Source: Arenicola marina
Taxonomy: Eukaryota; Annelida; Polychaeta; Arenicolidae
NCBI GenBank assembly: GCA_964019135.1
Contig: OZ025253.1
Span: 4,965,059-5,029,058 of the forward strand
Direction: 5' to 3'
Length of the DNA stretch: 64,000 nt
The notes below the pieces were generated by a model that did not search any database, had not been told where the DNA came from, and worked only from the letters and a program-made list of their open reading frames with translations. Each line of letters opens with the position of its first letter. Positions within the stretch are counted from its first letter, which is position 1. This document shows positions 21,253 through 31,726 of the stretch, piece after piece. A program made the position numbers and the translations under genes.

Positions 21253-22065
21253 TTATCCGGTATATCATGTACTATCTAGTGTGGGGTTAAGGTCTACCAT
21301 GGGACACCATGTACTACCTGGTGTGGGGTTAAGGTCTACCATGGGACACCATGTACTACCTGGTGTGGGGTAAAGGTCTACCATGGGACACCATGTACTA
21401 CCTGGTGTGGGGTTAAGGTCTACCATGGGACACCATGTACTACCTGGTGTGGGGTTAAGGTCTACCATGGTATACCATGTACTACCTGGTGTGGGGTTAA
21501 GGTCTACCATGGGACACCATGTACTACCTGGTGTGGGGTTAAGGTCTACCATGGGACACCATGTACTACCTGGTGTGGGGTTAAGGTCTACCATGGTATA
21601 CCATGTACTACCTGGTGTGGGGTTAAGGTCTACCATGGGACACCATGTACTACCTGGTGTGGGGTTAAGGTCTACCATGGGACACCATGTACTTCCTGGT
21701 GTGGGGTTAAGGTCTACCATGGGACACCATGTACTACCTGGTGTGGGGTTAAGGTCTACCATGGTATACCATGTACTTCCTGGTGTGGGGTTAAGGTCTA
21801 CCATGGGACACCATGTACTACCTGGTGTGGGGTTAAGGTCTACCATGGTATACCATGTACTTCCTGGTGTGGGGTTAAGGTCTACCATGGGACACCATGT
21901 ACTACCTGGTGTGGGGTTAAGGTCTACCATGGAACACCATGTACTACCTGGTGTGGGGTTAAGGTCTACCATGGGACACCATGTACTACCTGGTGCGGGG
22001 TTAAGGTCTACCATGGGATATCATGTACTACCCTGTCTGGGGTTTGGGTCAGCCATGGTGTATCC
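21253..22065. repeat. 42-bp minisatellite, about 19 units
   Basis: The unit contains CCATGGGACACCATGTACTA, CCTGGTGTGGGG and TTAAGGTCTA. Units alternate between GGGACACC and GGTATACC variants. The period is a multiple of 3, giving open frames of more than 230 residues on both strands that are not evidence for genes. Confidence 0.92.
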
Positions 22066-22404
22066 TGATAAACGTCACTTGTGATATGATATTACAAGTT
22101 AAAGATAACCATTGATTTTGAACTTGGTAATGATTACCAATGATCTCCACTTGCCTGTCAGAATGAGGAAGAAACATGCTTTCTCACAGTAATTTAAGTC
22201 ACATATATCCATATATACATGTAAATGTATTCAAGCTAGGGTGAACTGTTTACATAAAGCTGAACTTGATAGAAACATCTATGTTGCCTATAAATATATA
22301 ACCAAATCAATACTATTAAGCCAACAATGTAACTAACATGTATGCTGATATAAAGCTACACATATTCTAGCACAATATTAGGCGATGTCAGGTAAGATAC
22401 ACAC

Positions 22405-22515
22405 CTGATGCTTTATTGCAGCCAGCAATGCCATGGATTTTTTTTTCATACTGACACTCTTGTTAGAATTTTTCTTCTTAAAACTGTGAGCCTTTGTAAC
22501 CTTCTCGCCCTTATC
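22405..22515 (-). CDS. Candidate internal exon of an unknown gene, Lys-rich
   Basis: 111 bp, phase 0-0, between GATAG and CATCAG|GTGTGT. It encodes DKGEKVTKAHSFKKKNSNKS, then VSMKKKSMALLAAIKHQ. Only this frame is open. The composition (Lys-rich, then a hydrophobic helix) suggests a nuclear or basic protein, but I do not recognise the family. The acceptor is weak. Treat as a candidate only. Confidence 0.3.
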
Positions 22516-22837
22516 CTATCAAAAGAATGCAATATATATATATATATATATTCCCATATGTGATTACAGACAATCGGACCACCTAGTGGGTTATGTAAAA
22601 TTATATAGCCATATCCATATGATATATATATTCAAATATTAACAAAGGAGTCAAGTGGGGCCTTGATATGTAAAAGTGTACCAGGGCAGCAAAAAGACTG
22701 CATTTATCATGTCTGTCATAAGACATAGATTGCATATATTACTAAATTTCTTCATCATCCACTTGAACAGTTTTAATATTTTAAGTAGCAGATGCATGTA
22801 GCCTGCTAATAGAAACCACTGTTCACCTAATTTTTAC

Positions 22838-22969
22838 TGTCTGATGACTGGGGTACTTTTCTCTTGCGCATACGATGGCCCCGGCCTCTTTCTGGCGACT
22901 TGATAGCATTGGACAGATCTTCACCACTGGCACAACGTCGGCATACATCTTTTAGATGACCTATGTCAT
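22838..22969 (-). CDS. Candidate exon of an unknown gene, with CxxC and a basic stretch
   Basis: After a strong acceptor (ACTTCTTTTCAG) one frame is open and reads DIGHLKDVCRRCASGEDLS, NAIKSPERGRG and RMRKRKVPQSSDS. It ends either at a donor-like GACA|GTAAAA or at a TAG a few codons later. RMRKRK looks like a nuclear localisation signal. It does not join in phase with the other candidate exon at 22405-22515, so the pair may be wrong or another exon may lie between. Confidence 0.3.
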
Positions 22970-23380
22970 CTGAAAAGAAGTGTGTACATTATGTACAACG
23001 CCAGCCTTGTACCTTAGGTGTCTATGGCTTATCGTGTCATTCATAAAATAATGGCCTTAATGCTCATATCGAAGGATGATTTGCAAAGTGGGTCCTCAGA
23101 CTGTGTCAAGACATTAACATCTGATTTTCAAGCTACATCCAGTGATGTCACAGTAAAGAGTGAATGGTGCCATCAAGCAAGTCAGCTGCTTCTAAGTGTT
23201 GCAAAGCAACATTTGCTTATTGTGTAATAGCAAGTGTCTCAGTAACATTAATTGCTAAACACTTATTGGGCCCAGACTTGAAGTTAACACAGAAAGCGGT
23301 TTTTTCATGCAAATCAGTAGATATTTTCTCGTGAATCAGAAATGTTACTGTTCTGACAGTTTCTGTCAGCAGTTTTTTCA

Positions 23381-23884
23381 GTTTTTTCAGCACGGGGAAA
23401 TGGAAGCACCGGACAAGGTCAGTGATGTTATGGCGCGCTTGTTTAACCGCAATATATTCCGTAATGTGTTGTATTACCAACCGCTTCCCCATGTCAAATA
23501 AGTATATGCTGTCTTACATTTAAATCCTGAAAGCCGGTGGGCTATCCGAAGTTGGTGGCCGGCTTTATATTAATGCGCGCCAGTTCGCTGTTTGGTAATT
23601 TGTGTGTGATGTCGACCGCGGCTCGCTATCACGTCTGCGTGGGCTAAAAAATAAACCGTGCAGTTTTATGTTGAAATTGTTGTTTTACAGACTCTCAGAG
23701 ATATGAAACATATATGCATCATCACTTTGAGTTACCTTTAGTCTTGATCCTGAAATGTAAAAAATGTAAGATGGCGCATGTAAGTATATTGCTTTAACAG
23801 CAAAGCAAACACGGAATTATTACCTTTTGACACAAGAGTAACGAAATTTGGTTTTCTCCAGTCCAGAAACGCGGAATTGCCCAA
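23381..23884 (+). repeat. 0.5-kb block, copy 1 of 3, leading into a 25-bp minisatellite
   Basis: Nearly identical to 31223-31726. It starts at GTTTTTTCAGCACGGGG and includes ACAAG|GTCAGT, TATTACCAACCGCTTCC, ATGTCAAATAAGTATATGCT and AAAGCCGGTGGGCTATCCG. A diverged third copy is at 48568-48920. Each copy ends next to a minisatellite. Here the block begins with an extra TTTTTTCAG, so the left junction may have used this short homology. Confidence 0.88.
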
Positions 23885-25010
23885 TGACGGGCCTCCCTCC
23901 GACAGTCGTGTCAGGGTCTCCCTGAGGTAGTGGTGTCAGAGTCTCCCTGGTGTAGTGGTCAGGGCCTCCCTGGTGTAGTGGTCAGGGCCTCCCTGGTGTA
24001 GTGGTGTCAAGGCCTCCCTGGTGTAGTGGTGTCAGGGCCTCCCTGCTGTAGTGGTGTCAGGGCCTCCCTGGTGTAGTGGTCAGGGCCTCCCTGGTGTAGT
24101 GGTGTCAGGGCCTCCCTGGTGTAGTGGTGTCAGGGCCTCCCTGGTGTAGTGGTGTCAGGGCCTCCCTGGTGTAGTGGTGCCAGGGCCTCCCTGGTGTAGT
24201 GGTGTCAGGACCTCCCTGGTGTAGTGGTGTCAGGGCCTCCCTGGTGTAGTGGTCAGGGCCTCCCTGGTGTAGTGGTCAGGGCCTCCCTGGTGTAGTGGTC
24301 AGGGCCTCCCTGGTGTAGTGGTCAGGGCCTCCCTGGTGTAGTCGTGTCAGGACATCCCTGGTGTAGTGGTGTCAGGGCCTCCCTGGTGTAGTGGTGTCAG
24401 GGCCTCCCTGGTGTAGTGGTGTTAGGGCCTCCCTGGTGTAGTGGTGTCAGGGCCTCCCTGGTGTAGTGGTGTTAGGGCCTCCCTGGTGTAGTGGTGTCAG
24501 GGCCTCCCTGGTGTAGTGGTGTCAGGGCCTCCCTGGTGTAGTGGTGTCAGGGCCTCCCTGGTGTAGTGGTGTCAGGGCCTCCCTGGTGTAGTGGTGTCAG
24601 GGCCTCCCTGGTGTAGTGGTGTCAGGGTTTCCCTGGTGTAGTGGTGTCAGGGCCTCCCTGGTGTAGTGGTGTCAGGGCTTCCCTGGTGTAGTTGTGTCAG
24701 GGCCTCCCTGGTGTAGTGGTGTCAGGACCTCCCTGGTGTAGTGGTGTCAGGGCCTCCCTGGTGTATTGGGGTTCTGGCCTCCCTGGTGTAGTGGTGTCAG
24801 GGCCTCCCTGGTGTAGTGGTGTCAGGGCCTCCCTGGTGTAGTGGAGTCAGGGCCTCCCTGGTGTAGTGGTGTCAGGGCCTCCCTGGTGTAGTGGTGTCAG
24901 GACCTTCCTGGTGTAGTGGTGTCAGGGCCTCCCTGATGTATTGGTGTTCTGGCCTCCCTGGTGTAGTGGTGTCAGGGCCTCCCTGGTGTAGTGGTGTCAG
25001 GGCTGCAAGG
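23885..25010. repeat. 25-bp minisatellite with tRNA A-box, array 1, about 45 units
   Basis: The unit is GGCCTCCCTGGTGTAGTGGT plus GTCAG. Some units lack GTG and are 22 bp. The first 20 bases are identical to the 5' end of the tRNA-like head of the SINE at 58272-58459, including the Pol III A box TGGTGTAGTGG. Confidence 0.92.
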
Positions 25011-27345
25011 GCTGTGTCTGGATGCAATCAATCCCCTGCCCCTAAACCTTAAAGATGATAACGATGGCGCATTGACAGAGAGGGATGAAAAAGAAGGTAT
25101 CTAACTTTGACCCCAACCCAACCCCGGGCGCAATCTACCCCTGCCCCTAAACACTAACGATGATAACGACAAGGCATTGACAGAGACTGGTGAAAAAGAA
25201 GGTATCTAACTTTGATCCCAACCCAACCCTGGCCGCAAATTATCCCCTGCCCCTAAACCCTAAAGATGATAGAGACGGGGCATTGACAGAGACGGGTGAA
25301 AAGAAGGTACCTAACTGTGACCCCAACCAAAACCTGGGCGCAATCTACAACCCTCGCCTAAGCCTTTAAGATGACAGCGACGGGGCTGTGACAGAGACGG
25401 GTGAAAAAAAATTGTACTTAACCCTGACCCCAGCCCAACCCTGCACGCAATCTACCCCCTGCCCCTCAAACCTAAAGATGATAACGACGGCGCCTTGACA
25501 GAGACGGGTGAAAAAGAAGGTATCTAACTTTGACCCCAACCCAACCTTGGGCGCAATTTACCCCCTGCCCCTAAACACTAACGATTATAGCGACAAGGCT
25601 ATGACAGAGACGGGTGAAAAAGGAGGTATCTAACTTTGACCCCAACCCAACCCAGGGCGCAATCTATTCCCTGCCCCTAAATGCTAAAGATGATAAAGAC
25701 GGGGCATTGACAGAGATGCGTGACAAAGAAGGTACCAAACTCTGACCCCAACCCAACCCTTTGCACAATCTACCCCCTGCGCCGAAACCCTTAAGATTAT
25801 AGCTACAGGGCATTGAGGGAGACGAGTGGGAACAAAAGAATCTAACTGTGACCCCAACCCAACCCTGGGCCCAATCTACACCCTGGCCCTAAACCCTCAA
25901 GATGACAACCCTAAACCGTAAAGATGATAACGACGGCGCCCTGACAGAGACGGGTGCACAAGAAGGTATCTAACTTTGACCCCAACCCAACCTTGGGCGC
26001 AATTTACCCCCTGCCCCTAAACACTAACGATTATAGCGACAAGGCTATGACAGAGACGGGTGAAAAAGGAGGTACCTAACCGTGACCCCAACCCAACCCT
26101 GGACGCAATCTATCCCCTGCCCCTAAACCCTAAAGATGATAACGACGGCGCCCTGACAGAGACGGGTGAAAAAGAAGGTTATCTAACTTTGACCCCAACC
26201 CAAACGTGGGCGTAATCTAGCCCCTGCCCCTAAACACTATGATAACAAAACCCAAAACCCTAAAGATGATAACGACAGGGCATTGACAGAGACGGGTGGA
26301 AAAGTATCTAACTTTGATCCCATCCCAAATCTGGGCGGAATCTATCCCTTGCCCCTAAACCCTAAAGATGATAGAGACGGGGCTTTGACAGAGACGGGTG
26401 GAAAAGAAGGTACCTTGCTGTGACCCCAACCCAAACCTGGGCACAATCTACCCCCCTCGCCTCAACCCTAAAGATGATGGCGACAGGCCTGTGACAGAGA
26501 CGGGGTGAAAAAAAAGGTACTTAACCCTGACCCCAAACCAATCCTACGCGCAATCTCTTCCTTACCCCGAATCCCTAAAAAATATAGGGACGGGGCATGG
26601 ACAGAGACGGTTGACATAAACAGGACCTAACCCCTGACCCTAACCCAACCCTGAGCGCAGTCTATCAAATGCACATGAACCTTAAAGATGATAGAGACGG
26701 GGCTATGATAGAGACGGATGAAAAAAAAGGTACCTAACCCTAAAGATGACTGAGACGGCGCCTTGACAGAGACAGGTGAAAGAGAAGGTATCTAACTTTG
26801 ACCCCAACGCAATCCTGGGCGCAATCTATTACCTGCGCATGAACCTTAAAGATGATAATGACGGGGCATTGACAGAGACGGGTGAAAAAAATGGTACCCA
26901 TCAAAGACCCCAACCCAACCATGGGCGCAATCTACCCAATCGCCTAAATCCTAAAGATGATAGCGACAGGGCATTGACAGAGACGAGTGAGAAATAAGGT
27001 ATCTAACTGTGACCAAAACCCAACACTGGCCGCAATCTACACCCTGGCCATAAACCCTTAAGATGATAACGACGGCCATTGACAGAGAGGGGTGAAAAAG
27101 AAGGTATCTAAGCCTGACCTCAAGCCAACCCTTTGCGCAATCTATCCCCTGCAGCTAAACCCTAAAGATGATAACGACGGCGCCTTGGCAGAGACGGGTG
27201 AAAAAGACGGTATCTAGCTTTGACCCCAACCCAAACCTGGGCGCAATCTACACCCTGGCCCTAAACCCTAAAGATGATAACGATGGCGCATTGACAGAGA
27301 CCAGTGGAAAAGAGGGTATCTAGCTTTGACTCCAACCCATATGGA
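25011..27345. repeat. About 106-bp satellite, roughly 22 units
   Basis: Diverged tandem units containing CCTAAAGATGATAACGACGG, TTGACAGAGACGGGTGAAAA, ATCTAACTTTGACCCCAACC and CGCAATCTACCCCCTGCCCC. It directly follows the 25-bp array. Units differ from each other more than in the other arrays, so it is probably older. Confidence 0.88.
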
Positions 27346-27958
27346 TATCAAGAAGTATTGACCCTGTTTGAGACCCGCACCCCATACCAAGAGGTATTCA
27401 CTTTGTGAGAGACCCGCGCCCCAGACCAAGAGGTATTGACTTTGTGTGAGACCCGCGCCCCATACCAAGAGGTATTGACTTTGTGTGAGACCCGCGCCCC
27501 ATGCCAAGAGGTATTGACTTTGTGTGAGACCCGAGCCCCAGACCAAGAGGTATTGGCTTTGTGTGAGACCCGCGCCCCATACCAAGAGGTATTGACTTTG
27601 TGTGAGACCCGCGCCCCATATCAAGAGGTATTGACTTTGTGTGAGACCCGCGCCCCATACCAAGAGGTATTGACTTTGTGTAAGACCCGCGCCCCATACC
27701 AAGTGGTATTGACTTTGTGTGAGACCCGCGCCCCATACCAAGAGGTATTGACTTTGTGTGAGACCCGCGCCCCATACCAAGTGGTATTGACTTTGTGTGA
27801 GACCCGCGCCCCATACCAAGGAGTATTGACTTTGTGTGAGACCCGCGACCCATACCAAGAGGTATTGACTTTGTGTGAGACCCCCGCCCCATACCAAGAG
27901 GTATTGACTTTGTGTGAGACCCGCGCCCCATACAAAGAGGTATTGACTTTGTTTTCCA
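27346..27958. repeat. 39-bp minisatellite, about 15 units
   Basis: The unit contains GTATTGACTTTGTGTGAGAC and CCGCGCCCCATACCAAGAG. The period is a multiple of 3, so up to 234 codons are open on each strand. It abuts the 106-bp satellite. Confidence 0.92.
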
Positions 27959-28163
27959 TGACACAAGTTCAATACCTCATTGAATTAAGAGTTGCACACA
28001 GTTGTAATGGTCCGACATTGCTGTTTCCTTGTTTTTGTTTTCATGAATGATTCCATTGGTATATTTAGGGTCGGGAAACACACATGCGGCACGGGTAATT
28101 TTGCTTTGCTTTAATACTTGCTCGTTACATGCCGTGAACCAGGATTCTTCTGAGGTTATCAAT

Positions 28164-28383
28164 GAAATTCAATATGACAATAGCGCGAGTTTGCGGGGCG
28201 TTAGGCAATTTTATTGGCCCGACATCAAGCTGTAGCAGCCGGCCAATTTTTATTATCGGCCCGAGGCCGCAAGGCCGAGGGCGGATAAAGAAAATAAACA
28301 GCTGCTACTGCTTGATGAAGGGCCAATAAAATGCCTAACGCCATGCAAAACTCGCGCTATTACTATTATTACGAGTTGAATTT
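28164..28383. mobile_element. Fold-back (MITE-like) element
   Basis: The left arm AATAGCGCGAGTTTGCGGGG (from 28179) through GGCGTTAGGCAATTTTATTG and CATCAAGCTGTAGCAGC is repeated inverted at about 28301-28362 (GCTGCTACTGCTTGATGAAG, CCAATAAAATGCCTAACGCC, AAACTCGCGCTATT). The outer parts also pair more weakly (AAATTCAA). There is no open frame, so it would be a non-autonomous element. I could not define a clear target-site duplication. Confidence 0.65.
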
Positions 28384-28547
28384 TAATTTAAGGCGTTGAC
28401 TTGTCTCTGCTCCTTTTGTTTAATTTCCGCATGCAACCAAAGTAAAACATTTTGGGACTGACTGTCCGCAAATCGCAAACCTTTCCACATATAGTTTACC
28501 AGTTGCCTTTTTGAGACCATGGATCGTTGTCAAGAAACATGGCACGT

Positions 28548-28631
28548 GCAACTAGGCAACTAGTCATGGAAGCGGGCCATTTAAAGCTATAAATACAATT
28601 CTTTTGTGCGTGACGTCATATTTCATTGTTC
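28548..28631 (+). repeat. Direct repeat with TATA- and CRE-like motifs, copy 1
   Basis: Shares CGGGCCATTTAAA, CTATAAATAC and TGACGTCA (28611-28618) with a second copy at 28837-28918. A TATA-like box about 30 bp before a CRE-like palindrome, in both copies, looks like an element or promoter fragment. No gene starts nearby. Confidence 0.6.
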
Positions 28632-28836
28632 TACGCAGCGTCGCTATGTCAACGATTGTCGATTGCATGGGCAGCAGGGCGGTTTGGGTCAGAATACAGC
28701 ATTTTAGCGGCCTTCAGATGTAATGCTATTGTACTAGTTAACATGCCCACCAACTCGTAATAATATTGATTTTTATACCCATATCTATAGTGACATGGGG
28801 CCTGCTGACCGCGAGTTCGCAATAGATAAAGTTAGT

Positions 28837-28918
28837 GCTACTAGGCCACTAGGTAGGTAGGCGGGCCATTTAAATCTATAACTACATTTGTTGGTGTGAC
28901 GTCACGTTTCATTGTTCA
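28837..28918 (+). repeat. Direct repeat with TATA- and CRE-like motifs, copy 2
   Basis: Second copy of the 28548-28631 sequence (GGCGGGCCATTTAAATCTAT, TGACGTCA at 28897-28904, TTTCATTGTTC). It runs directly into the 33-bp minisatellite. Confidence 0.6.
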
Positions 28919-28929
28919 GATAGTGATAA

Positions 28930-29890
28930 TCTATAAATGGTGCCCCGCTCCAATTAGACCGCCTATAAATGGTCTCTCCGCCCTTAGGAGATCGCCTATA
29001 AGTGGTGCCCTCGCCCCAAGTAGACCATCTATAAGTGGTGCCCTTGCCCTCAAGTAGACCACCTATAAGTGGTACCCTCGCCCCAAATAGACCTTCTATA
29101 AGTGGCCCCTCCCCCAATTAGACCGCCTATAAGTGGTCCCTCCGCCCTAATTAGACCACCTATAAGTGGTGGCTCCGCCCTAAGTAGACCATCTATAAGT
29201 GGTGGCTCCGCCCCAAGTAGACAACCTATAAGTGGTGGCCCCGCCCTAAGTAGACGACATATAAGTGGTGGCCCCGCCCTAAGTAGACGACATATAAGTG
29301 GTGGCCCCGCCCTAAGTAGACGACATATAAGTGGTGGCCCCGCCCTAAGTAGACGACCTATAAGTGGTGCCCCCGCCCCAAGTAGACGACCTATAAGTGG
29401 TGGCCCCGCCCCAAGTAGACGACATATAAGTGGTGGCCCCGCCCTAAGTAGACGACATATAAGTGGTGGCCCCACCCTAAGTAGACGACATATAAGTGGT
29501 GGCCCCGCCCTAAGTAGACGATCTATAAGTGGTGCCCCCGCCCCAAGTAGACGACATATAAGTGGTGGCCGCGCCGTAAGTAGACGACCTATAAGTGGTG
29601 GCCCCGCCCCAAGTAGACGACCTATAAGTGGTCCCTCCACCCTAAGTAGACGACATATAAGTGGTGTCTCCGCCCCAAGTAGACGACCTATAAGTGGTGT
29701 CCCGCTCTAAATTGATCGCCTATAAGTGGTCCCTCCGCCCGAATTAGACCACCTATAAGTAGTGGCCCCGCCCTTAGGAAACCGTCTATAAGTGGTGGCC
29801 CCGTCTCGAGGAAACGACCTATAAATGGTGCCATCGCCCCAATTAGACCACCTATAAATGGCCCCTCCGCCCCAATTAGACAATCAATAA
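28930..29890. repeat. 33-bp minisatellite, about 29 units
   Basis: The unit contains CCTATAAGTGGTGGCCCCGC and CCTAAGTAGACGA. It is open on both strands over about 200 codons because the period is a multiple of 3. It passes into the related 32-33 bp array that follows. Confidence 0.9.
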
Positions 29891-30612
29891 GTGGTGCCCC
29901 CGCCCCTTTGGTAGACCGCCTGTAAGCGATCCCCCACCTCTATGGTAGACCGACTGTAAGCGGTCCCCCCCCCCCTATGGTAGACCGCCTATAAGTGGTC
30001 CCCGCCCCTATGGTAGACCGCATATAAGTGGTCCCCCACCCCTATGGTAGACCGCCTGTAAGCGGTTCCCCGCCCCTTTGGTAGACCGACTGTAAGCGGT
30101 CCCCCGCCCCTATGGTAGACCGCCTATAAGTGGTCCCCCGCCCTATGGTAGACCGCCTATAAGCGGTCCCCCGCCCCTATGGTAGACCGCCTATAAGTGG
30201 TCCCCCGCCCTATGGTAGACCGCCTGTAAGCGGTCCCCCGCCCCTATGGTAGACCGCCTGTAAGCGGTTCCCCGCCCCTTTGGTAGACCGACTGTAAGCG
30301 GTCCCCCGCCCCTATGGTAGACCGCCTATAAGTGGTCCCCCACCTCTATGGTAGACCGCCTATAAGCGGTCCCCCGCCCCTATGGTAGACCGCCTATAAG
30401 TGGTCCCCCGCCCTATGGTAGACCGCCTATAAGCGGTCCCCCGCCCCTATGGTAGACCGCCTATAAGTGGTCCCCCGCCCTATGGTAGACCGACTGTAAG
30501 CGGTCCCCCGCCCCTATGGTAGACCGCCTATAAGTGGTCCCCCGCCCTATGGTAGACCGCCTATAAGCGGTCCCCCGCCCCTATGGTAGACCGCCTATAA
30601 GAGGTGCCTCCT
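29890..30612. repeat. 32-33 bp minisatellite, about 22 units
   Basis: A related subfamily with the unit GTAGACCGCCTATAAGTGGT plus CCCCCGCCCCTATG. Alternating TATAAG/TGTAAG and CCCTAT/CCCCTAT variants show that blocks of two or more units were duplicated together. Confidence 0.88.
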
Positions 30613-31105
30613 CCCCCGTCTTTGCGGCACAAAAAGGGAGATTTCACTTCATCATTGCATACCAAGCTACGGTAAAAACCAGTGGTTCCAATTGGTAAGT
30701 ACCAGGCATGTGTTCTTAATCTGTTCTGCGGCAGCGAACCTTGGAATGGTAAGGAAAATCATTGACATGCTTCTGCGTTGCAATTTAGGCATGTGTTGAA
30801 AAAAGAAACGAAATGTTGAAATATTGACCCATTTCTAGCCAGCATTCTGGTATTTGTCAAGGACAGATTTCTTTCTCGGGCTGTTCAACGTTTTTCGTGT
30901 TTGATGAGTGCTGGGCAAGATTAATCGGTTTTATTCAAATATCACTTCAAAGAGACGCCAATACATATCGATCTCTATGGGCTATATAGATGGTGTAAAC
31001 TAACCCTAACTTATCATTTCATCAGACAGTCGGGCAGGCAAGCAGGCAGGTAGAGCGACGGGTAGCATTGAAATAGGCACGTTGATACAGGAGGCAATGA
31101 GGGCC
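30613..31105. other. Unique spacer before the candidate membrane-anchor exon
   Basis: Unique sequence without a recognisable gene. It would contain the promoter or 5' UTR of the sulfotransferase model. A small (GGCAGGCA)n patch lies at 31030-31055. Confidence 0.4.
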
Positions 31106-31259
31106 ATGGAGAGGAGAGTAGTAGTTACGGCACTTTTCTGCGGAGCTGCTGTGGGCGCCATGATGGCCTACCGATATCTCCTTGACAACGGGCCACTCCT
31201 CGCCAAGTCCACCATCGCGCGTGTTTTTTCAGCACGGGGAAATGGAAGCACCGGACAAG
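31106..31259 (+). CDS. Candidate first exon of the sulfotransferase (signal anchor)
   Basis: GCCATGG gives an excellent start context at 31106. The reading is MERRVVVTALFCGAAVGAMM, then AYRYLLDNGPLLAKSTIARV: a short basic N-terminus, about 20 hydrophobic residues, then a stem, as in type II Golgi sulfotransferases. The donor ACAAG|GTCAGT leaves phase 1, which fits the phase-1 acceptor of the sulfotransferase exon at 46906 (G|AA=Glu). The last 37 bp and the donor belong to a block that is duplicated at 23381. The two exons would be 15.6 kb apart with no exon between them, so this is an inference. Confidence 0.45.
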
Positions 31260-31726
31260 GTCAGTGATGTTATGGCGCGCTCGTTTAACCGCAATATATT
31301 CCGTAATGTTTTGTATTACCAACCGCTTCCCCATGTCAAATAAGTATATGCTGTCTTACATTTAAATCCTGAAAGCCGGTGGGCTATCCGAAGTTGGTGG
31401 CCGGCTTTATATTCCTGCGCGCCAGTTCGCTGTTTGGTAATTTGTGTGTGATGTCGACCGCGGCTCGCTATCACGTCCGCGTGGGATATAAATAAACCGT
31501 GCAGTTTTATGTTGAAATTGTTGTTTTACAGACTCTCAGAGATATGAAACATATATGCATCATCACTTTGAGTTACCTTTAGTCTTGATCCTGAAATGTA
31601 AAAAATGTAAGATGGCGCATGTAAGTATATTGCTTTAACAGCAAAGCAAACACGGAATTATTACCTTTTGACACAAGAGTAACGAAATTTGGTTTTCTCC
31701 AGTCCAGAAACGCGGAATTGCCCAAT
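31223..31726 (+). repeat. 0.5-kb block, copy 2 of 3, leading into a 25-bp minisatellite
   Basis: Near-identical to 23381-23884. Here the block begins inside an open coding exon, so this may be the source copy. It includes the donor ACAAG|GTCAGT and ends at the 25-bp array. Confidence 0.88.

Noticed and set aside
21265..22084. 249- and 233-residue frames of 14-residue repeats
   Set aside because: 42-bp minisatellite, open on both strands for the same reason.
28902..29710. Repeat proteins with GGPALSRRHIS or RAGPPLICRLL units
   Set aside because: 33-bp minisatellite with both strands open.
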